Positions 12,143-24,049 of a DNA stretch of 64,000 bases are shown piece by piece. Under the pieces are notes generated by a model. The model ran no database searches. It saw only the letters and a list, made by a program, of their open reading frames with translations, and was not told the origin of the DNA. Origin of the DNA: Vandiemenella viatica (taxonomy: Eukaryota > Arthropoda > Insecta > Orthoptera > Morabidae); the NCBI GenBank assembly GCA_031002005.1, contig CM061921.1:122294597-122358596 (forward strand), given 5' to 3'. Both the position numbers and the translations under genes were made by a program. Each line of letters starts with the position of its first letter. Within the stretch, counting starts at the first letter, position 1.

Positions 12143-12716
12143 TTTTCTTGCACCACTTTTATCCAACAAAAAGGAAAGCACATTTTGTCCGCCGTCAGGG
12201 CACAAACAATACCAAGTCCGCACAAACGTGTAGCCGCTTCGCAAGCACTTGCCGCAAACACCTTTGATTTGTACCAAAAAACCGACACTCGATAGGATCA
12301 GCCACACATACCAAGCCAAGCGCCATATCCACATGTTTCAATTTGTGACAGTTTGACAAGGCTTGACAAGCGTGTGGTTCCGTCATAAGATTATATTTAG
12401 AAGCGTATGTGTTATTGACGCGTTTTACTTGGTAAAAATCGGTTATTTGTGATTTTAGTCAGCGGTTCTACATCTTGAGTAATAATTTGGAATATTTTAT
12501 TTTAATATTTTTTTAAAAAAAGTTTTAATATTATTGTTGCTGTGCAGAAGCTTGTGTAGTGCAAAGCGTTAATGTAATCACTACTTTAAAAAATCCTTAC
12601 GTGAATTCAAGTTTTTATTGGCGCGGCGTGAAAAGGTTAAAAGACTTTTTACATTAATCCGACGTTATATTTCAGACAGTAACCTTGTGAATGTAAAAGT
12701 ACAAAGTTTTTGCTCT

Positions 12717-12872
12717 TTATATTAGTGGTTTTACAAATTGTTCTACGCAAGCTTTAGCAACTTTTCGGCATATTTTCCTTGTGTGGAAATTAACAAACAA
12801 TTTGTTTGGTGTTTTAAATTTTGTGTTTACACACTGAGGCACTACACACCACTTGTAAACTGTAGAACTCAT
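12717..12872 (-). CDS. THAP-domain N-terminal exon or fragment
   Basis: From ATG at 12872 the minus strand reads MSSTVYKWCVVPQCVN, then TPNKLFVNF, then RKICRKVAKAC, ending at a TAA at 12717. The spacing M-x8-C-x4-C, the central P-NK-F block and the basic end match the first two thirds of a THAP zinc-finger domain; the distal C-x2-H and AVPTIF parts are absent. It may be exon 1 with a donor just after KAC (GTAGAA), or a broken fragment. THAP domains occur both in host regulators and in P-element-type transposases; I cannot decide which. It lies 330 bp beyond the Harbinger right end. Confidence 0.55.
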   Translation of the reverse strand: MSSTVYKWCVVPQCVNTKFKTPNKLFVNFHTRKICRKVAKACVEQFVKPLI

Positions 12873-13026
12873 TTTATCCTCGAAATAAGCAAAACGCCTG
12901 TTTGCTTTCACCGGCACGAACAGAGATGTGAGGTCACAAGATACGACATGACACGAGCGTTTTGGTGCCAGTATTCAAATCAACACATAAAATGCAAAAC
13001 TTGGCAATTTCCCGTTAATTTTGAAG

Positions 13027-13054
13027 AAATAACTGGGGGTGGGGGGGGGGGGGG
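13027..13054 (+). repeat. G-tract
   Basis: GGGGGT followed by a run of about 14 G and GGTTG. Simple low-complexity sequence. Confidence 0.9.
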
Positions 13055-13699
13055 TTGTAGTAGACGCCTAGCTACAATACTGATTACTTTCCCAAAATCA
13101 GTCAAGTACCCCATTCACACACTCTCCTCTGTATACTACTTTCATTTCAGTTATTTGTGTGTGTTTTTATTTCTGGATTTAGTTTAAATAAATTCCCTGA
13201 CTTGTAACAAACAAGTAGTGGGATATGCAGTTTTTTTACTGGTAGGATTTCTTGTTATCTTATTTCGTTGGCGTTGTCAGTCTGTTTCTTATTATTCATT
13301 TTCTTCCGTTTCTAATTCTTCTTGTATCATGTTTTTCATTTGTTCTTGTGTTCCGTCCTTTTGCCTGTCACAGTTTGGAATTGTTAAAAATCATATTCGT
13401 CTCTTCCGGTAAAGAAGTCAATCCATCAAATCTGAATACCTCCCGGTTTGTGAGAATTTCCGTATCTACTCCGGCTTTTGATTATCCAGGTACGTTCAAA
13501 TCATCCATTAGTACATGAGACGTATCTAGTAAATCAGCTTCCTAACTTTCACCCTCAGAGATGCGTTCCCCAGTTATAATTTCCAAACATATCGCCATGG
13601 TTGTCACCGAAAGTATGTATGGTTAATTTAGGTCAAAGGTTGCCGTGGTTTCATTAACGACAGTGTTATGTTGTCAATAATGGATGAATTAATTTTAGG

Positions 13700-14240
13700 T
13701 CCACTAGTTCACAACATGAATGTGCGAAGGGGCACTCCTTGCGCGGCGCTCGGTCACAGCGGCTTCCGCCGGGTGCGGGCGTGGAAATCACAGAGAGGTT
13801 TACGCATACGGCCAGATTCTGGAATGGTCTTCGGCTGGCTCGTGGCGGACGCCGCATCCGCGCTACTCCCCGTTGGGACCCTTAATGGGTGGCGAAATGT
13901 GCCTTAGTGCCTCGCCACCCCTGCTGTAATGACGGGTGATTTGAAAGAGTCTAATTCCGCGGCAGGGGCGTAGTGAGGTAGTGGGGTTGAATGGTGTGGT
14001 CAGGGAGTCAGATGAAGGGCTTCGTCCCAGGTAATGCATAACGCCTCAACCCGGTCGGTGGACCAAACAGCTGTACAATGACCAGTAGCAGCAAGCCACG
14101 TTGTTAAGAAATTACTATTAAGTTTTACATCCACTAGTCCAGAAAGCAATCCTAATTGATGTCGATTATCAGCACGCTGCGTTGGCAACATGTTGCTACA
14201 GTTCACAAACAAATCAAAAACATTTTCCACTAGCAAAACA
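13700..14240. other. GC- and CpG-rich patch, unassigned
   Basis: 13720-13920 is far richer in CpG than its surroundings (for example GCGCGGCGCTCGG, CGGACGCCGCATCCGCG). Next to it, 14236-14000 on the minus strand is an open frame with coding-like composition (PTQRADNRHQLGLLSGLVDV, FLTTWLAATGHCTAVWSTD). I do not recognise the protein. It may be a host exon or a mobile-element remnant. Confidence 0.35.
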
Positions 14241-15500
14241 CCCTGTTGTCAACAAATCAATATTCATTGTACACTTTGTAATACCGTATCGCTAGATATC
14301 GCTGTCCACAAGGAACTGAGTGATTTGAAGCAAAGTGAATCGTTGAACAGAGCAATGTGTATTGTGATCTGTGACAGCCCGGTCTCATACTGCACTTAAT
14401 AACGCTGTGTTTTAGCGGTTAAACCCGCGGAAAATGACGGAAGTTACTGATCGCCGGTAATTACCTGATTAAGCACGGAAAAAACAGCAGAACGGGTGAT
14501 TGGTCGTTTGTCACATATTTAGCGCATAGTGACTAACCGTATTATGAGGGTCAAATAGCACAGAAGACTTTGCCGAAAGAGCACAATGCAGTAACACAGG
14601 AAGCTTTTACAATGTACTGCGTATATGAAGATATGACATCCCTCACCTACAACGCTGGCCTTTCGTGGTGATAAACACATCACACGTATAACCCGGAGCT
14701 CTATAATGAAGACAAATTTAGTTGTTATCCTTGCACACCCTCTAAACTAACTGGTTTACCTAAAGATATAAACGTCATGTATGATTAGCGTGTCTAGCAA
14801 TATAGACACTGCAGGTTTTCATGTTTCTTGAATACTGGCGTTTAAACCGGAACAGACAATTTATACAATTGACGTCTTTCCGTAAATGAATGGACGTAAT
14901 TTTAATAGTTTTTTTTTTAACGATTTGGGGGATTTTACGTTAAATTGGTGATTTCCGCAAATTTTCCTAATTTTATCAATTTTATATGTAGAGCCTATTT
15001 CTTACAAAATTACAAAACTTTGAAACTAATTCTCAATACTTACAGGGCCGTTTTAAATGTGTAGGTTATCGGTGCGTACCCGACATCACTACTGGGTTAG
15101 GATGTGCGGTTCATTTCTTCCGTGTGCGGAGGTTTGTTTCAGTAATGATGACTGCGTGATTACAGTGTAAGAGTGTTTGAATTTCGTGTGTTTTAGGGCT
15201 GTAGGAAGAGGTTAGAATGTTTGTGGATGTTTCTACGTGTGACATTGTCTGCGTGGTGGACATGTAGCAGTATCTCGATGTTTGTTATGTAATGTCTGTC
15301 AGTATAACGTGTATCTGTGTTTGGTGTATGAGAAGAAGTCTGTATGTTAGTGCTCTTCGGTTCCGAATGTTACTGCATTGATGACAGTACCTTTTCTGAG
15401 AAACAAGTACCTGATAGAAATTTCAGAACTTGGGAGTTTCATTCTTATTAATGGTATAAGTACTCACCAGAGATTTTTGAAGGATATAGAGATATCGGTT
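14240..15500. other. unassigned region
   Basis: No supported gene. The sequence becomes T/G-biased after about 15080, foreshadowing the stronger bias from 16.5 kb. Confidence 0.3.
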
Positions 15501-15507
15501 TCAAATT

Positions 15508-15585
15508 AAAATGGAAGTGTGGCGCTTTTGTAGGATGTGGAAAATTAAGTGGACAGATAAAGTACGAGATGAACGTGATCTTTTA
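15508..15585 (+). mobile_element. short RTE LINE 3' fragment
   Basis: MWKIKWTDKVRDERDLL is read here. It matches MLQIKWTDKVRNERVLE in the near-complete RTE LINE at about 33980-34030. Only this conserved C-terminal block survives. Confidence 0.6.
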
Positions 15586-17030
15586 AAACCGGGTGTATGA
15601 ACTGAGTCCAGAAGATTGTTCAGACGTGCTTGCGTTCTTAAAATTTTACCAACTGACAGAGGAAAATAGTTACACATTTCACAGTTTAAGACGCTCATGA
15701 CACAGCACATTTCAATATATTTGCTGTCAACAACTAGGTAAACAATGAGTGTTAAAACTTGTTCCCTAACGAAACCAAAATGTGCTGCTCAAATTCTTAG
15801 ATAAGGTTCAGTTTGATGCCTTAATTGTTAGTGGTCACAGTGAGCATGACGCATTTGTTTATTTTCCAAACCTTTAATAAATTTTTTCAATTTTTCATCA
15901 TAAAGATCAAATTTATCATTTTTTTAAATCAAAACTACACACAATTTATAGAAAATTCTACACTAACTCACAATATGATGTGTGTGAGAAGCCGTCTGAG
16001 TTTTATATGTTCTTTCGAGTGACTGATAGCTTGAGAATATTTGTGTGATGTCCAAACTGCTGTCTCTTTTGTCTGAATACTTGTGTGATGACGACTGAGT
16101 TTGAGGACCATTGTTTTATTTAGTGGTTATACAAAGATGTTTGCATGCTTGTTGGTGGGTCATGGTGTATGTGTGTGTCCATTATTACTCTGTCGTAAGA
16201 CTTGAATATTTTTTTAACTCTATTGAATACCACAGTTTCGTTGTTACACTGGACGTAGAAACTTAATGTTTAATGTTTCAGTACTACAGTAGTGATATAA
16301 ACATCACAGCTAACACTGGGAAAGTCACATAAAGTAACATTTTTCATGCTGCCACAATGTATATGATGTCTTTTGTGGAGCGTTTAGACAATTTTAATGA
16401 TTTTTGTAAATATTTTAATAATTTTTACCAATTTCCATGATTTAGAGATAATTTTTTTACTACCGAAGAACATACAGTTACGCCATAGTGTGATACCGAT
16501 CAGAGAGGGAAGATGTCTGCGTCAAGATGTTTGGATTTGTGCAGCTCGGTGTGTGTTAGTTGTTGCACGAGTTAGTGTCTGTGGGTGTTAGTGAGTTTAC
16601 TTAAGTATTCGTGTCTGTATTGGATGCCTTAATTTGTGTCGCTTATTTCTTAGTGTTGTCTAGTATGGATGTTTGTCGTTGGGTACCTGTTTGCCATTAT
16701 GTAATGACTTGTTTCGGTGTGTTTGAGTTCTTAAATGCGTATGCATTTCGGCGTATGTTGGAGGATGTTTGTCCGTAAGTGAGCTGGTTGGTGAAGGCCG
16801 GTGATGGATGTGCCTTTGTCTGTGTCTGGTTGCATTGCATATGGTATATGTCCGTGTGTATTGTGTTCTTTGCGTAAATATGCGGTGAAGTCTGAAGGTA
16901 ATTAAGTGAGTAAGTGCCAGAGAGTGAGTGACTAATAACATATCTTAGGGGATGTCTATCCGCGCGCGAATTGAATGGTTAGGGCTTGTGGTTTTGTGTT
17001 TGCCAGTGACGTTTGATGGTGGATGGTTGT

Positions 17031-17034
17031 ATGT

Positions 17035-17081
<47 letters not shown>
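17031..17081 (+). repeat. (TG)n microsatellite
   Basis: About 25 TG units, one TA interruption near the start. Confidence 0.95.
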
Positions 17082-17083
<2 letters not shown>

Positions 17084-17129
17084 ATTTTTAGACTTTCAAC
17101 GTGTTTTTAGTTGTATAATGGGTGCAAAT

Positions 17130-17151
17130 TTATATATATATATATATATAT
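17130..17151 (+). repeat. (TA)n microsatellite
   Basis: About ten TA units. Confidence 0.9.
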
Positions 17152-17956
17152 GAATGTGTGTGTGTTTTGACGTGAATGGTTGGCGGTGTGTGTATGTGTA
17201 AAGTTGATGTATGTATGCGTTGATAAATGATATGGATTTGTGAATCTTGCTTGCGAAATTCATATATAATGTGTTTTAGCTCAGGTTTTGTGTGCTTACA
17301 CGTGAGTGAGAAAAACGCTGTACTAGTGTGTTTTTCAGTGCAGCGAATTATGGATGCATGTTAGTGGGTGAATTTTGTTTGTGCAAAGGAGTGAATGGGT
17401 TTTAAAGAATGTCTGTGTATTGTGTGGGTATCTGAATGTGTGTGGTTCGGCGTGCGTGGATCTGTGAAGATGGGATAATGTCTTCTGTTGTGTATTTGGC
17501 TTTTTGGAGATTTTTGGGTGCATGTTTTGTTTTTGTGATGATGCCAATAAGTCTTGAAGTTACAACTGGTTGTCTGTGTGTATTGTGTTTAAATTAGGTC
17601 ATAAATGTCTGTAGGTTACTGAGTGAGTTATTGCTCGATTGTGTGAGTGTTGATGTACATTGGTGGGTGTCTGAAAGTGTATGGTTGGGTACATGTGTGA
17701 GTTGGATGGTTTGTGTAGGTGATAGCAAGGCGTCTTTGTCTGGGTGTATTTGTGTCAGAATATGTGTGTATGTGATTGGTATAGAGCCAGTAGTTGTGTA
17801 TTTTAGTATGGCTTAGCCCTCTTGTCAGACAGACTGAATGACGTGAATATTTGGACCATGAACTTCAGTAGTATATTATATATTCTTGAAGTCTTTATGG
17901 TCTCTAGACAGAGATTTTCATGGAATTCACAATCTGCTACTATCCTGACAGATCTA

Positions 17957-17990
17957 GGGGGCCTACAGTTTAACGTCGAATATGAAGCGT
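17957..17990 (-). repeat. possible SINE family B fragment
   Basis: GGGGCCTACAGTTTAACGTC followed by GAAT resembles the minus-strand SINE B segment at 25198-25222. The match is too short to be sure. Confidence 0.3.
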
Positions 17991-17999
17991 TGTAAGGAA

Positions 18000-19150
18000 C
18001 TGCTCAGATACAAGAGAATCTACGCCAGAGTGTTGATTAAGGGTCCTGTAATTTTTCTACCATATTGGCGTAATGTATAAACGTTTTGCGTGGGTCAGAC
18101 CCGAGAGAAAAAAAAAATTAGGGGTAGCCTTACTGGAAATCACACATTGTAAAATTACCCTTCCTAAAGCTCACTTGGTTTCGCACAGTGAGAAACCATA
18201 CAGTAGTGATCTCAAGGAGATAACTTATTCCCTCACAGTGTCAAATGCGCTGGTGATCATTTTCGGCATCTGTCCGCAGGTTCGCGGACCATTTAGTAGA
18301 AGGCAGATGGAAAACTGTAAAGTCCGTGAGAATCACACAGTTTGTTAGTTGACGTGTGATAAGGTGACACGAATGCGACACATAGTACGGCTGCTCGCGT
18401 AAGTTTCAAAGAAACTTCTTCTCTTTTCTGAGCCAAAACTACCATTTTCTAAAGACGGTAGAATTCAGTGGCTACGTTTTATGCCATGAAAATAAAGGAA
18501 TAATTGAAAATTACCTCATTTGTTCAAATATACCTACAACCAGACAATTAATTCTACAGACGAGTTAAAAACTGATCCACCAGCGTGTTACACGAAAAAT
18601 AGAATAAATACAAAATATAGGTAAATTAAACGATTTCAACAACATTGTGACGTCAGGGGTGTGTCAGTGCCGCAGGACAAAACCAGACAGGCCAAAGTCT
18701 TTTTTCACAGGGGTACGAGCATCATAGGTAAGCCATAATATTGGCTCGTGTCAATGTTATTTCATGACGGTTGTCACGATATCCATTCGGTTAGTCTGCT
18801 AATCCTACTAAAAAATAATCTCACTTCTATACTATCTTATGGTAATAGTCGGTTAATCTAGGGTTGACATAACATGCATAAAATATGAGTAGAACAGCTA
18901 TTCATGAAATAATTTTTCTCCCAGTAAATTTCCTTGTTCCGTTAATTTACCCAGTATTTAGTGAATAGGAGTAAGTAAAGAATATAGAAAACTCAGTTTA
19001 CATTATCTTACTCAATTTCAAGAGGAAATAAATCAGTGTAAATTTCTCATTATAGATGAAATGATTTTTTGAGGAAAATTTATTTAGGAATACGAAGTGC
19101 TATTCAAGAAAAGTTGAACCATTTAGTGGATTGTTTGTTTATTTTTTATG
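18000..19150. other. unassigned AT-rich region
   Basis: No gene recognised; short open frames only. Confidence 0.3.
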
Positions 19151-19159
19151 GTCACCACT

Positions 19160-19965
19160 AATAAATGACAGTCCACTTTTCAGTGATAAAAATCAAGGAA
19201 ATGAATTCCTCTCAGAAGGAAAATTATTATTCACAGCAAGTATTCAAAAATATTGTTTCGTATCCGTATCATTCCGACAAAACGAATATCAAGAAATGTT
19301 TCGAGATACACTTGATCGTATTAGGAATGCTGAGACTACAAAAAATTAATGACACGCAGTCTACAAACTTTTCCATTAAGAGAACGTAATTTTTCTAACG
19401 ATGCCATTAGACTATTTGCAACAAATAAAGATGTAAAAGAATTTAATAATCAAAAAGTAAAAGAATTTCTTCAACCTGTTGCTTATATTCCAGCCGTTCA
19501 TAATTGTTCTGCTTCAAAATCAGAAAGTGCTGAGTTATTAAGTGGACTTGTCTATTGGATCTGAAGTTATGCTACGCTCTAATTTATTGGTCGAAAAAGT
19601 ATAGGTAAACGGAGCTTTGGGTTATGTTGAAGATATTATTTATTAAGGAAATCTACGTCCACCTGATCAAATGCCAACTTATGAAAATAGTGGTTGTGTT
19701 ACGATTCCACCGACAACTAAATTTTGTAAAAGAGTGACTATCACTCGTTCAAGAAAACAATTTACATTACAATTAGATTTCGCAACCACAATTCATAAAT
19801 CTCACGGTTGAATATTGGATAAAGTTGTAGATATCGGAGAAAAAGCAACTTCTATTTATTTAACATTATGTTGCTTTAACGAGGGTAAATACTTTAGATG
19901 GCCTAGCATTAAATAGAAGATTTTCTTATGATAGAACTAGCAATATTAAAAATTCTAGTATGTTT
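19160..19965 (+). pseudogene. Helitron-type PIF1-like helicase, C-terminal relic
   Basis: In several frames the order fits the C-terminal half of a Helitron Rep/helicase or PIF1-type helicase: FRQNEYQEMFRDTLDRIRNA (about 19270-19335), NDAIRLFATNKDVKEFNNQK (about 19400-19455), EVMLRSNLLVEK (about 19563-19600), VNGALGYVEDIIY, LRPPDQMP, SRKQFTLQLDFATTIHKSHG (normally LAWAMTIHKSQG, motif V, about 19752-19810), LDKVVDIGEKA, and LTRVNTLDGLALNRRF (motif VI, about 19877-19925). At least three frameshifts and three stops break it. No Rep HUH nuclease part was seen, and Helitron ends were not located. Confidence 0.75.
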
Positions 19966-19969
19966 AGTT

Positions 19970-22200
19970 GTGGAAAACAGGAAGAAACTCTGAAGATAAA
20001 TTTTGTATAAGATTAAAAACAAATTAAATAAATTGATTTTTTTATAATATTTAAAGATTGCGTCTTATTTTAAAATTGCCTAATTATTTTTTGTCAACAA
20101 AATAAAAATGCGGTTATTGATAATAGTTCGTGAAGTACAAATATTAAAATTCTAATGATTGATATCGTAGTAATGGTCTTGGTGGATAAATACGTTATAG
20201 TTATCTTTTATACATTTATGATTAATAAAGGGAATTTTATTAATGATTTTATGAAGAAGTGAAAAATGGATTTTACAAGAATCTCGATGTTATTTGGAAT
20301 ACAGGAGAACTGTCACAATACGACATTTATTTAGTTTCATTGATGATTACAGGTCTGATGAATTTATCTTTAATGTTAACACAAGTAGGCAAAATCACAA
20401 AGCAACAGTAGAGGTAGAATTAGCCGTCAGGAGCAAGCAAACAATTGTAATTTACTTTTAAATCCATATCAGAAATGATATGCAAGAAAGAATGATACTT
20501 GGAAACAATGTACAATACAAGCTATCATGACCTCAGTCATAGCTATCAAAATACTGTGACTTTACATTTCAATAAATCAGGGCGCCATGAATGAACAATA
20601 TGCCATTCGAAAACAACTGGTTCTGGCAAATTACGCCACTAGCTCAGGGGGTTTTCAGTTACAAAGTTAGAACATGGCTCTATCCTCTCAAAGACGCTTA
20701 AGGGTTCAGTTTCAGGGAATGCACTATCAGATGGCTTGGTCGTAATATTTTACCATTGCAGTTCTGCGTATAATGTCTGCGATGTTGGGAGATGACCCAC
20801 GGTATATGAGACATGTCCCACAAGGCGGCTACAGGAACATCCGTGCTGGTAATGCGCATCATCGCATTACTGACGGTGTCGACGTGCGAAATCTGCTCCA
20901 GCCTCGCTATGCAAGCCAGCAGCGTCAGTTTTCCGACAGCAGGAGTCGGACTGCAGCAATTAGCGAGATAAGCCAACTTTCGGAGTCCGCCACCGAATAA
21001 AATAGAATGAAGCTCGTCTCTCTTCTATCTCCGAGGAAACCTCTGGTTCCGCCCCTTGCAGTCTCGAAGATTACATTTAACAGAAATTTCCCAGGATTTT
21101 AAGTTATGTGCTCATTTGGATTTGATCTTCAGGTTGGCACCTAATGTCACGTGATATTCCCGATATGTTATTCGCTCCGCGTATATCACAGATGTCGGAA
21201 ATGTTCGGCTAAGTTCGGGGACGACCCTGTGCTCGGGCGGCAGGCATTCCCCGGCAGGTGAGCCACCTTGTTGACCGCCCACCCCCAGGGAGCAGGATGT
21301 GTTGTTGGCCAAAACCCTTTATCCACGACATCCTGTCGCCGTGGCTCGGGAAGGCCACGATTAGCTTCAAGCCTACACTGCTCAATAATTCTTTAACAAC
21401 GAGACACACTGAATGTTCACCATTGCATTACAGTAATTACATGGAATATTGCTTACTTTAGAAAATTACAACAACAAAAATACTATTCTGGTAGTTGCCC
21501 AAGATTTTATGAAAATTAATCTAACATTATGATTTCTATAATAAAAATGCGCCTTATAATGTGGCAACAGCGTCACATTATAATATTCAATTTCTTTAAT
21601 TGTATATGATATTTCTTGTAATAAAATTTCGCGAGCCACCACAAAACCATGCTTTTAACTAGCAGACTAATAATAATAACGCTTAAAGCATCATTGGCCC
21701 GGATATCCCCTACTGGCTCAGCCGTCGACTGATGCACCTCTGGGTATACGGGACCTAATCCGAAACACATTAGTATTCTGTCGTACTTCTCATTGAACAG
21801 CGAACTGTGCCAGCGGTTCAAATCTGGTTAAGGGCTTATGAAAATCCCCTACCAGACAGGGATTCAAATCATGGAAGCATATTTAGGAACTGGAACCATA
21901 TTTGTGGGCGAGACATTGTGACATGTAGACATAAACTCTTAAATGTCAGGGCATTAACAACAGGGGAGTAGTGGCTAACATAAAGTACAACAAGTTCAAC
22001 AATCACTAAGTATCTGTCACCAATAAAGTAGCCACAAAATGCAAATTAAGCATACAACTTTTCCTTACCTTAAAGTCAGATCGTATTTGCACAGCCTTCG
22101 CAGTACATTGCTCTGTTCCACAATCCAGTTGGTTGCAGCAATAGTCTAATATTACCGTGAGGGTTAAGTGAAAACCCAAAATTTTGTAAGAAATTTGCGT
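19970..22200. other. unassigned region, GC-richer at 20.7-21.4 kb
   Basis: 20770-21400 has higher GC and CpG and open frames on both strands (20773-21000 +, 20698-20976 -), but no family is recognised. It might be part of a mobile element or an old exon. Confidence 0.3.
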
Positions 22201-22204
22201 TCGT

Positions 22205-22412
22205 CGTTCGATTTAACTAGCAGTTTAATTTAATGACATTTGGCAACTTAAGCCATACAGCCAGCTGACTCATGCGGTGCATCAGTTTCAGTGAATACGA
22301 CATTAGCAGCACACTTACTATACTGAAACATCCATGCCCTCGGCCGGACTCGAATCGGCGACCTTCGGCACTTGGAGCTAGCACTCTAGCCCCTACGCTA
22401 CCAAGGCCGGCG
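22205..22412 (-). repeat. tRNA-derived SINE, family C
   Basis: On the minus strand from 22412: TTGGTAGCGTAGGGGCTAGA (A-box region), CAAGTGCCGAAGGTCGCC, GATTCGAGTCCGG (B-box), then a non-tRNA body with GATGTTTCAGTATAGTAAG and CACCGCATGAGTCAGCTGG. The head is tRNA-like but the 3' acceptor strand does not pair, so it is not scored as a tRNA gene. Sequence differs from SINE A and B in this window. Confidence 0.65.
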
Positions 22413-22429
22413 ACCAGCTGTTTGAATTC

Positions 22430-23465
22430 CGGATATGAGTAGAAAATTTTCAGAAAATCCTTACTAGTAATTGCTTTAAGATTTTGAAGTGACATGGAGA
22501 AATTTTACATTCAATTGTTGAACTTGAATAGTTACTACTTCAATAAAGTTAATTCAATTTAATACTTTCCTTCTTTCCGCTTGCTATAGGTGGGATAATT
22601 GGTGCTGTAGAAATAATACTGACATACCAGATACCAATGGTTCACAGATCAGTTAATCAATTAACCATACAGAATGGCGAGGTGTGTTTGCTGTGGTGTT
22701 TAAATGTTTGTGCCTGTGGCGTGAGTGTTTTTAATCACATTGGTCTGTTAGCAGATAGGCTGAAGACGTGAACAGAATAATAGAACATCGACTTTTTGTG
22801 TGATGAAGAAATCAAACTAAATTAAATTTCATTCTTACTGGGTTTTCGTACCTAACATGAAACGGAGTCCTAAGGCTGAGCTCTAAACCAGCGGAATGAA
22901 ATGGAAACTTCATATCTGCTGGCCATGTTTAAGATTCTGTAAATTAATCTTAAGGGAAATAAAGGGAGGCCAAAAATGTGTGGGGTGTCCATGATTACAG
23001 CTTGTTTAATTTTTTTACTATTTAATGCATTTCGTATTTTAACTGAAGCAAAAAGTTGTTCCCGTTGAATAAATTTATGACATCAGATTTTGCGTTTCAC
23101 TTCATTGTTTGAATTCAAATTGCCATCTAATGTTACACTATACTTACATTTCTTTGGAATTAATTTGTTTGTAGGTATCGGAAATTCTGCACTCTGCACA
23201 GTCTAATAAGACGCTCAACCGTTAATTAATGAAGCAACTATGGAAAAAGTCTTAATAAGAAAGCGTTACACTACTGTAGTGTCTTTCGCATTGCTGCGTT
23301 GCTGCTGTTGTTGGTACTTTTTGATTATGTTTGTATTATGCTGTGTGTGTGTCCTTAATCACGTTATACACTGTTGAAGTAATTTTGTTCCAGTATTGGT
23401 GACTGTGGTTTCCTGTTGTTTATGGTTTGCACCTTCATGTCCATCTCCACTCTTCAGTTTAGCAA
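22430..23465. other. unassigned AT-rich region
   Basis: Nothing supported. Confidence 0.3.
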
Positions 23466-23479
23466 GTTTTGGGTGGCAG

Positions 23480-23640
23480 AAAGTGCTTTGCAACAAAACG
23501 TATCTTTATTCTATGCATTACAGTTCCCAATAGCACGAGGGAAGAACGAATTCACAGAAACATTAGTACGATACCTTATTTCTCTAATCTTATCTCTCCT
23601 GTCATCGGAACCGAAGAAGGATGGTGAACGAAGTATTTCA
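23480..23640 (-). mobile_element. LINE C-terminal remnant (FFPRA block), copy 1
   Basis: The minus strand reads KIREIRYRTNVSVNSFFPRA then IGNCNA and a stop. The SFFPRxI...WN end is typical of the tail of some LINE reverse transcriptase ORFs. A second copy in the same orientation is at 59030-59260. Confidence 0.5.
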
Positions 23641-23659
23641 TTGCAGTAGTGAATGAAAG

Positions 23660-24045
23660 TGGATGTTCGTCACTTACTTACTAGCTCAAACTAACCTATA
23701 TTGTCTATATACCAGATAATCGCAGCACAATCTACATATCAATTCTGTAACGCTTTTTTTCTAAAAATATGGCCTTCGGTCTCTGCGACTAGTTATATTG
23801 TACTTGATATGTACCAAGTCCCTACCTCGGTAGCCATATCTCAACAAAGGCAAATGTTGATACAGAAATTCAGTATCGAATAAGGTGTGCTGGTGCAACT
23901 TACGGCCGTCTCTTAAATAGAGCATCTGACAATCTTGGCATTTGTTCTTGGACAATCACGTTAAAAGTATTATTGTAATACAAACTCTGCGGTTGTGACA
24001 CTTAGACTACCTACAGAAGACACTTAAAATGTCTGTGGAAGTATC
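23660..24045. other. unassigned
   Basis: No coding evidence. Confidence 0.3.
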
Positions 24046-24049
24046 ACCA

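Larger units (their letters stand above)
8392..12388 (+). mobile_element. PIF/Harbinger DNA transposon with TAA duplication
   Basis: The element runs 8395-12385 (3991 bp) and is flanked by TAA at 8392-8394 and 12386-12388, as expected for the TWA target of PIF/Harbinger. The ends are inverted: CGGGACCACACGCTTG at 8398-8413 against the complement of CAAGCGTGTGGTTCCG at 12367-12382, one mismatch. A subterminal motif GCACTTGCCGCAAAC appears near both ends in the same orientation (8414-8428 and 12243-12257). It contains a spliced DDE transposase gene on + and a MADF/BESS accessory gene on -. Both carry stops or frameshifts, so the copy is probably non-autonomous. Confidence 0.9.
16530..17815 (+). 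repeat. GT-rich strand-biased degenerate repeat block
   Basis: Over about 1.3 kb the + strand is dominated by G and T with very little C. Similar segments recur in the same orientation: GTCCGTGTGTATTGTGTTC (16851), GTCTGTGTATTGTGTGGG (17410) and GTCTGTGTGTATTGTGTTT (17572), each followed by a stretch with GTGAG or GTGTGTGGTT. It contains (TG)n at 17031-17081 and (TA)n at 17130-17151. Open frames here are by-products of composition. Confidence 0.7.

Noticed and set aside
16660..17547. Minus-strand frames rich in His/Thr/Pro
   Set aside because: They arise from the GT-rich skew of the + strand, not from selection for a protein.
21710..21825. A-box-like TGGCTCAGCCG and B-box-like GGTTCAAATCT
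   Set aside because: The boxes are about 100 bp apart, too far for a polymerase III promoter, and no SINE body follows.
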